A program made the translations under genes and the position numbers. Shown in pieces: positions 40,369-43,823 of a stretch of 43,823 nucleotides of DNA. The DNA is from Nitrospina sp. (GTDB lineage: Bacteria > Nitrospinota > Nitrospinia > Nitrospinales > Nitrospinaceae). The notes under the pieces were generated by a model that was not told the DNA's origin, did no database searches, and worked only from the letters and a program-made list of their open reading frames with translations. The stretch is from NCBI GenBank assembly GCA_004357435.1, contig SMVS01000043.1, positions 1 through 43,823 on the forward strand. The letters run 5' to 3'. Within the stretch, counting starts at the first letter, position 1, and each line of letters starts with the position of its first letter.

Positions 40369-42435
40369 TTAATTTTTCGAGCCCGTGGACCTTATTTTGA
40401 GTGACTTGATGAAATAGCCCTCGAGCCATTGAAATGAGTCGGTATCCTTGCGGCTTCCCGGCACAAATAACTTCAAAAAATTTTGATTTTGAAAATTGCT
40501 TCCGGTCACTCGGGGCGCCAGATCTACCAGGCAATGCGACACGCAATTGAGTCCTGAATAGGTTTTGCAAAATAGCTCTCCCCATGAGGTTAGGTATATC
40601 GTGACGACCGATCGTATTTTTTGCAAACGTTTGTTGATGAATTTAGAATATTCTGAAGCATTTTTGCAATCCTGAATATTTTCCATGGTTATTTCCCTGG
40701 GCACGGGGCTACCGAAATCTGCAATGATGAACGCCTGTTGAATGTGGTCTGTAGCCAGTAATTTTTCGTTGGCAATGTCAGCAATATTCATTTGCGATAA
40801 AAAGCTGGATAGCTCACCCAGTAAATTTTTGAGATCAATGTCATTCACCAAAGTATGTTCAGCTCGCAATAGAAGCGCGGTATCCTCATTGTACAGGTTG
40901 TTGAAACAGGTGAAGGCGATCAAAAATTGAAGGCTGGAGGCTTTTTTTATGATGCTCTCTTCTGGTATTTGTTCGATAAAAGCGAGGGTTTTGCCTCGAA
41001 TCAGGTACCACTCGTGTTTTCCTTTGGTATGCGATTGCTGGAGAAGAAAGGTCAGCTCCTTTTCGTTAGTGTCGCCATCCACCAAAGCGAAAAGGTTTTC
41101 CACTTTGTTTGCGGTTTTTCGATAAAAGCTGAAAAGTTTGCGTCCCAGCAGGTGAGTGTCACGCTCGGTTATCAGGCTTTCTCCTTCAGCCAATCGACTG
41201 TTTGCTTCTGAAATATTTTTATAACTGCTCATCAATATTTTATTGATATTCTCACCCAACGCCACTTTTTCCATCATTGGCCATTCTAAATAAGAATTCA
41301 AGTTGAGAACTTTTTCTTCAGGCCAGTTCCAGCCCCGGATTAGTTTGATGAGAACTTTTTTGTAGGGATCGGAGCTTCCCTCCTCCAAGTCCTGACGGTC
41401 CACCTTAGTGCCTACCTTGAGGTAAAAGGAAATGCGCAATGCATCCACCTCGATGTCTGGCTTGGTTTTGCTGAAAAATTTGTCCACTCTTTCGAATAAA
41501 TTCAGGTAGGTGTCTATCTGTTCATGAGGTGTTCCTATGAAAACCTTTTTCTTGATTTCATGGCAAAGTAAATTGGATCGAGTGTCATTAAACATATATT
41601 CTTCGAGCAGACCCATTTTCATTAGAGTCTTGAAGGGCGACTTGAATGATTTGATCAATGCCCATATGGAGCCCCCAAAAAATTCTCCCTGGGAAATGTC
41701 GTCCACGTTGCCGATGTCCAAAAAGTCATTGGCGTTCAGCAGGGTTTGATTGCTTTGAATCTGTCTGACGAGGAATTCATATTGATCGTCGTCGGTGTTG
41801 ACAGGGAAAATCCACCAGAAGGGAATTTTCCCTGCCGGGATCACTGCCGTTCGATACATTTCCTCTTTCAGAAGTTTGGCGAGCGCCGATCCGGTACTCT
41901 CGGTATTGCTTTCGCCAAAAATATTATTTTTGACTTCCTGGATATCATTGATGAAAAAATGGATTTCAAGTTTGTAGGTTTTCCAGGTCCATTCTTCAAT
42001 CATTTGTAATTTTTTTTGGAACAAGCTCAACTTGTCATCCGGCACACTATCCTTATTGATAAAAATTGTGAAGTCCGAATCGGATTTCTGGCTTTGGGCA
42101 ATGGAGCCGGTACTCCCCATTAGCAATACCGTTTCGATAAACGGAGTGAATTGCTCATTACGCCGGATGATAATGTTTGGAAACAATCGCTCGGAGGCGA
42201 ATCTGCATTCTGCATTCAAGGTGAAGTTATGGATCCCGCAGGGGACATCCTCCTGAATATAGCCCGGAAGGCCTTTTTGGTTGGCATGAAGGAGGCGCGG
42301 GATGACGGTGAAGACCTGACCGTCGAGAGTGGACAGCGTTTGTAAAATCCGATGGATTTTAAATTTATTGTATCGGATAAAAAGTTGCCGGTTGTTGAAC
42401 AAGGTACTGGAGATATCGGTAGTATTGGCAGTCAT
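40369..42435 (-). CDS. cyaA: class I adenylate cyclase-like protein
   Basis: A 688-aa protein with the class I (enterobacterial-type) adenylate cyclase region. It opens LFIRYNKFKIHRILQTL, FTVIPRLLHANQKGLPGYI and PCGIHNFTLN. The nucleotidyltransferase core is LLMGSTGSIAQSQKSDSDFT (GSTGS at 107-111, Asp119 and Asp121), followed by WTWKTYKLEIHFFINDIQEV, STGSALAKLLKEEMYRTA and GKIPFWWIFPVN. The E. coli enzyme has 848 residues, so this one lacks part of the C-terminal regulatory region. It should make cAMP in the cytoplasm if active. No cAMP receptor gene is in the window. The pentapeptide gene follows by 48 bases. Confidence 0.87.
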   Translation of the reverse strand: MTANTTDISSTLFNNRQLFIRYNKFKIHRILQTLSTLDGQVFTVIPRLLHANQKGLPGYIQEDVPCGIHNFTLNAECRFASERLFPNIIIRRNEQFTPFIETVLLMGSTGSIAQSQKSDSDFTIFINKDSVPDDKLSLFQKKLQMIEEWTWKTYKLEIHFFINDIQEVKNNIFGESNTESTGSALAKLLKEEMYRTAVIPAGKIPFWWIFPVNTDDDQYEFLVRQIQSNQTLLNANDFLDIGNVDDISQGEFFGGSIWALIKSFKSPFKTLMKMGLLEEYMFNDTRSNLLCHEIKKKVFIGTPHEQIDTYLNLFERVDKFFSKTKPDIEVDALRISFYLKVGTKVDRQDLEEGSSDPYKKVLIKLIRGWNWPEEKVLNLNSYLEWPMMEKVALGENINKILMSSYKNISEANSRLAEGESLITERDTHLLGRKLFSFYRKTANKVENLFALVDGDTNEKELTFLLQQSHTKGKHEWYLIRGKTLAFIEQIPEESIIKKASSLQFLIAFTCFNNLYNEDTALLLRAEHTLVNDIDLKNLLGELSSFLSQMNIADIANEKLLATDHIQQAFIIADFGSPVPREITMENIQDCKNASEYSKFINKRLQKIRSVVTIYLTSWGELFCKTYSGLNCVSHCLVDLAPRVTGSNFQNQNFLKLFVPGSRKDTDSFQWLEGYFIKSLKIRSTGSKN

Positions 42436-42715
42436 AAATTTTCGGTAATAGGGTTAAAACAAGTTTTATTGCTCCTAAATCAATTATAAGGGTTTGTTTT
42501 GGGAAAACCCTATAATTTCGCCTGAAATCGTTGCCCAGCAATTTTCAAGCCGAAGTGATTTTTGTGTCGGCAAAAGGTGCCCTAAAGTTATATAATTTTA
42601 AGGTAATAAATGACCTGTCTACGGTTCCCGGGAACTGCGCCCGCCTGATCGCGATGAGCTGGCTTCAGGCGACATCCTCCCTCATCCTGAATCTGAAATA
42701 CCCAACGGAAATTAT

Positions 42716-43823
42716 ATGTTCAAAAATGAGGCTGTCACAGCCACCCTAAAATCTCTTTGTAACCGTCGCATTGGTGTTGTTTTGTTTTTAGGCTTTTCCT
42801 CGGGATTACCTCTGGCGCTTACCGGGGGAACTCTCCAGGCCTGGATGACTGTAGAGGGGGTCAGTTTAAGTACTATAGGAATTTTTACTCTTGTGGGATT
42901 GCCCTACACCCTCAAGTTTTTGTGGTCACCCTTGGTGGATCGGTTTTCTCTCCCGTTTTTGGGTCGCAGGAGAGGATGGATTCTTGCTTTTCAAATAGTA
43001 TTAATGATCCTGATAGTAGCTATCAGTGGATCTTCTCCTCTAAGCGCGCCCATGATGGTCGCGATTCTGGCGTTGATGATTTCGTTTGCCTCAGCCTCTC
43101 AGGATATAGTCATTGACGCCTATAGGACAGATGTCCTGCATGAGCGGGAGCGAGGTCTGGGCGCCGCGGTGTATGTCACCGGCTACCGGATCGCGATGCT
43201 GGTATCAGGAGCTATGGCATTAATCTTATCCGAATATCTTGGCTGGCGTTTGACGTACATGTTCATGGCTGGACTCATGACGATCGGTCTGCTAGCCACC
43301 CTTTGGGGGCTCGAACCGGAAGAAAAGGTGATTCCTCCGAGAACAATGGAGGAAGCGGTTGAGGGACCCTTCAAGGAATTTTTTTCACGCAAAGGCGCTT
43401 GGTTTTTTCTGGCATTAATCATTCTATACAAACTGGGAGATGCTTTTGCCGGGACTCTGACCACGGCATTTTTAATTCGTGGCGTTGAGTTCTCGGTTGG
43501 AGAAGTCGGGACGATCAACAAGGGGATGGGGCTTGCGGCAACAATAATTGGCGCACTGTTCGGTGGCACGCTGATGTCGCGTTGGGGTTTGTACCGGTCA
43601 ATGATGACCTTTGGAATTCTGCAGGCGGTTTCAAATCTTTCATTTATGGTGCTCGCGGCCATCGGGAAAAGTTATCCGATGATGGTCTGCGCCGTGGCGT
43701 TTGAAAATCTAGCCGGTGGTATGGGGACAGCGGCTTTTGTCGGATTTTTAATGACGCTTTGCGACCATCGCTTCACCGCCACACAGTTTGCCCTGTTCTC
43801 AGCATTGGCTTCCATTGGGAGAG
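42716..43823 (+). CDS. ampG: AmpG-family MFS permease (N-terminal part, cut by window edge)
   Basis: From ATG 42716 the frame stays open to the end of the window (369 codons). It shows RRIGVVLFLGFSSGLPLALT, GGTLQAWMTVEGVSLSTIGI, FTLVGLPYTLKFLWSPLVDR and FLGRRRGWILAFQ. Then come SFASASQDIVIDAYRTDVL and several further helices, the pattern of AmpG-like muropeptide permeases in the major facilitator superfamily. The family brings anhydro-muropeptides into the cytoplasm for cell-wall recycling; some members carry other substrates. The gap before it (42436-42715) holds no supported gene, and the short frame at 42531 overlaps this start and is not credible. Confidence 0.88.
   Translation, partial: MFKNEAVTATLKSLCNRRIGVVLFLGFSSGLPLALTGGTLQAWMTVEGVSLSTIGIFTLVGLPYTLKFLWSPLVDRFSLPFLGRRRGWILAFQIVLMILIVAISGSSPLSAPMMVAILALMISFASASQDIVIDAYRTDVLHERERGLGAAVYVTGYRIAMLVSGAMALILSEYLGWRLTYMFMAGLMTIGLLATLWGLEPEEKVIPPRTMEEAVEGPFKEFFSRKGAWFFLALIILYKLGDAFAGTLTTAFLIRGVEFSVGEVGTINKGMGLAATIIGALFGGTLMSRWGLYRSMMTFGILQAVSNLSFMVLAAIGKSYPMMVCAVAFENLAGGMGTAAFVGFLMTLCDHRFTATQFALFSALASIGR

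Noticed and set aside
42531..42749. 72-codon frame before ampG
   Set aside because: It overlaps the recognisable AmpG start in another frame and resembles no protein.
43183..43662. A 159-codon minus-strand frame
   Set aside because: It lies inside the AmpG-like gene on the other strand, and its translation is Thr/Ile/Pro-rich with no family signal; it is a shadow.

Overview
The window reads as a chromosomal segment of a Gram-negative, diderm, largely prototrophic bacterium with moderate G+C content. It encodes outer-membrane lipid transport (MlaA), lipoproteins, SPOR and bactofilin proteins, phosphatidylethanolamine synthesis, branched-chain amino acid synthesis, pyrimidine synthesis, a type II citrate synthase and a coproheme-decarboxylase-like protein. 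The mix of a class I adenylate cyclase, an MFS/spermidine synthase-like/TPR fusion, an ilvN-ilvC-psd-pssA run and a PCP_red-HemQ-like fusion fits Nitrospinota or a deltaproteobacteria-like relative. That placement is inference from gene content; no rRNA or tRNA gene was found to confirm it. No phage, transposase, CRISPR array or toxin-antitoxin module was seen.

Layout. 0-3.4 kb: a truncated membrane-protein gene at the edge, a decayed yraN, an Nfu-type Fe-S carrier with a small partner, a DUF3108 periplasmic protein and a ClpS-like adaptor. 3.4-9.7 kb: citrate synthase, a dicarboxylate/amino acid symporter with a half-size TauE/SafE protein, a DUF1566 protein, two small exported proteins, DUF2203 and a HisN-like phosphatase. 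9.9-18.5 kb: a co-directional block with an anchored sulfatase-modifying-factor-fold protein, the MFS/spermidine synthase/TPR fusion, an anchored TPR protein, an MlaA-like protein and a DUF255 thioredoxin-domain protein, closed by a convergent lipoprotein. 18.6-20.9 kb: acetyltransferase, flavin reductase and ornithine aminotransferase. 21-23.1 kb: the PCP_red-HemQ-like fusion, a small protein and a DnaJ-MORN fusion.

23.1-27.0 kb is a minus-strand biosynthetic run: ilvN, ilvC, psd and pssA, then accD. It couples branched-chain amino acid synthesis with membrane lipid synthesis. 27.2-29.0 kb holds nth and rph around an intergenic stretch packed with G/C-run hairpins and short dispersed-repeat-like sequences. 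29.5-32.7 kb: a bactofilin-TM-TPR fusion and a CaCA-type Na+/Ca2+ exchanger. 33.0-34.6 kb: a small secreted-protein gene with a broken leader and a SPOR protein. 34.9-39.4 kb: pyrD, alr with a DUF1566 partner, an acidic small protein, a second sulfatase-modifying-factor-fold lipoprotein and a DUF2784 protein. 39.5-43.8 kb: a pentapeptide-repeat protein, a class I adenylate cyclase-like protein and an AmpG-like permease cut by the right edge.

No gene cluster here is clearly a new defence or metabolic system. The most interesting signals are domain fusions (PCP_red-HemQ, bactofilin-TM-TPR, DnaJ-MORN, MFS/spermidine synthase-TPR), the exported or anchored block at 9.9-15.6 kb, two genes with visible inactivating lesions (yraN and the small secreted protein at 33.3 kb), and the dispersed-repeat cluster between nth and rph.
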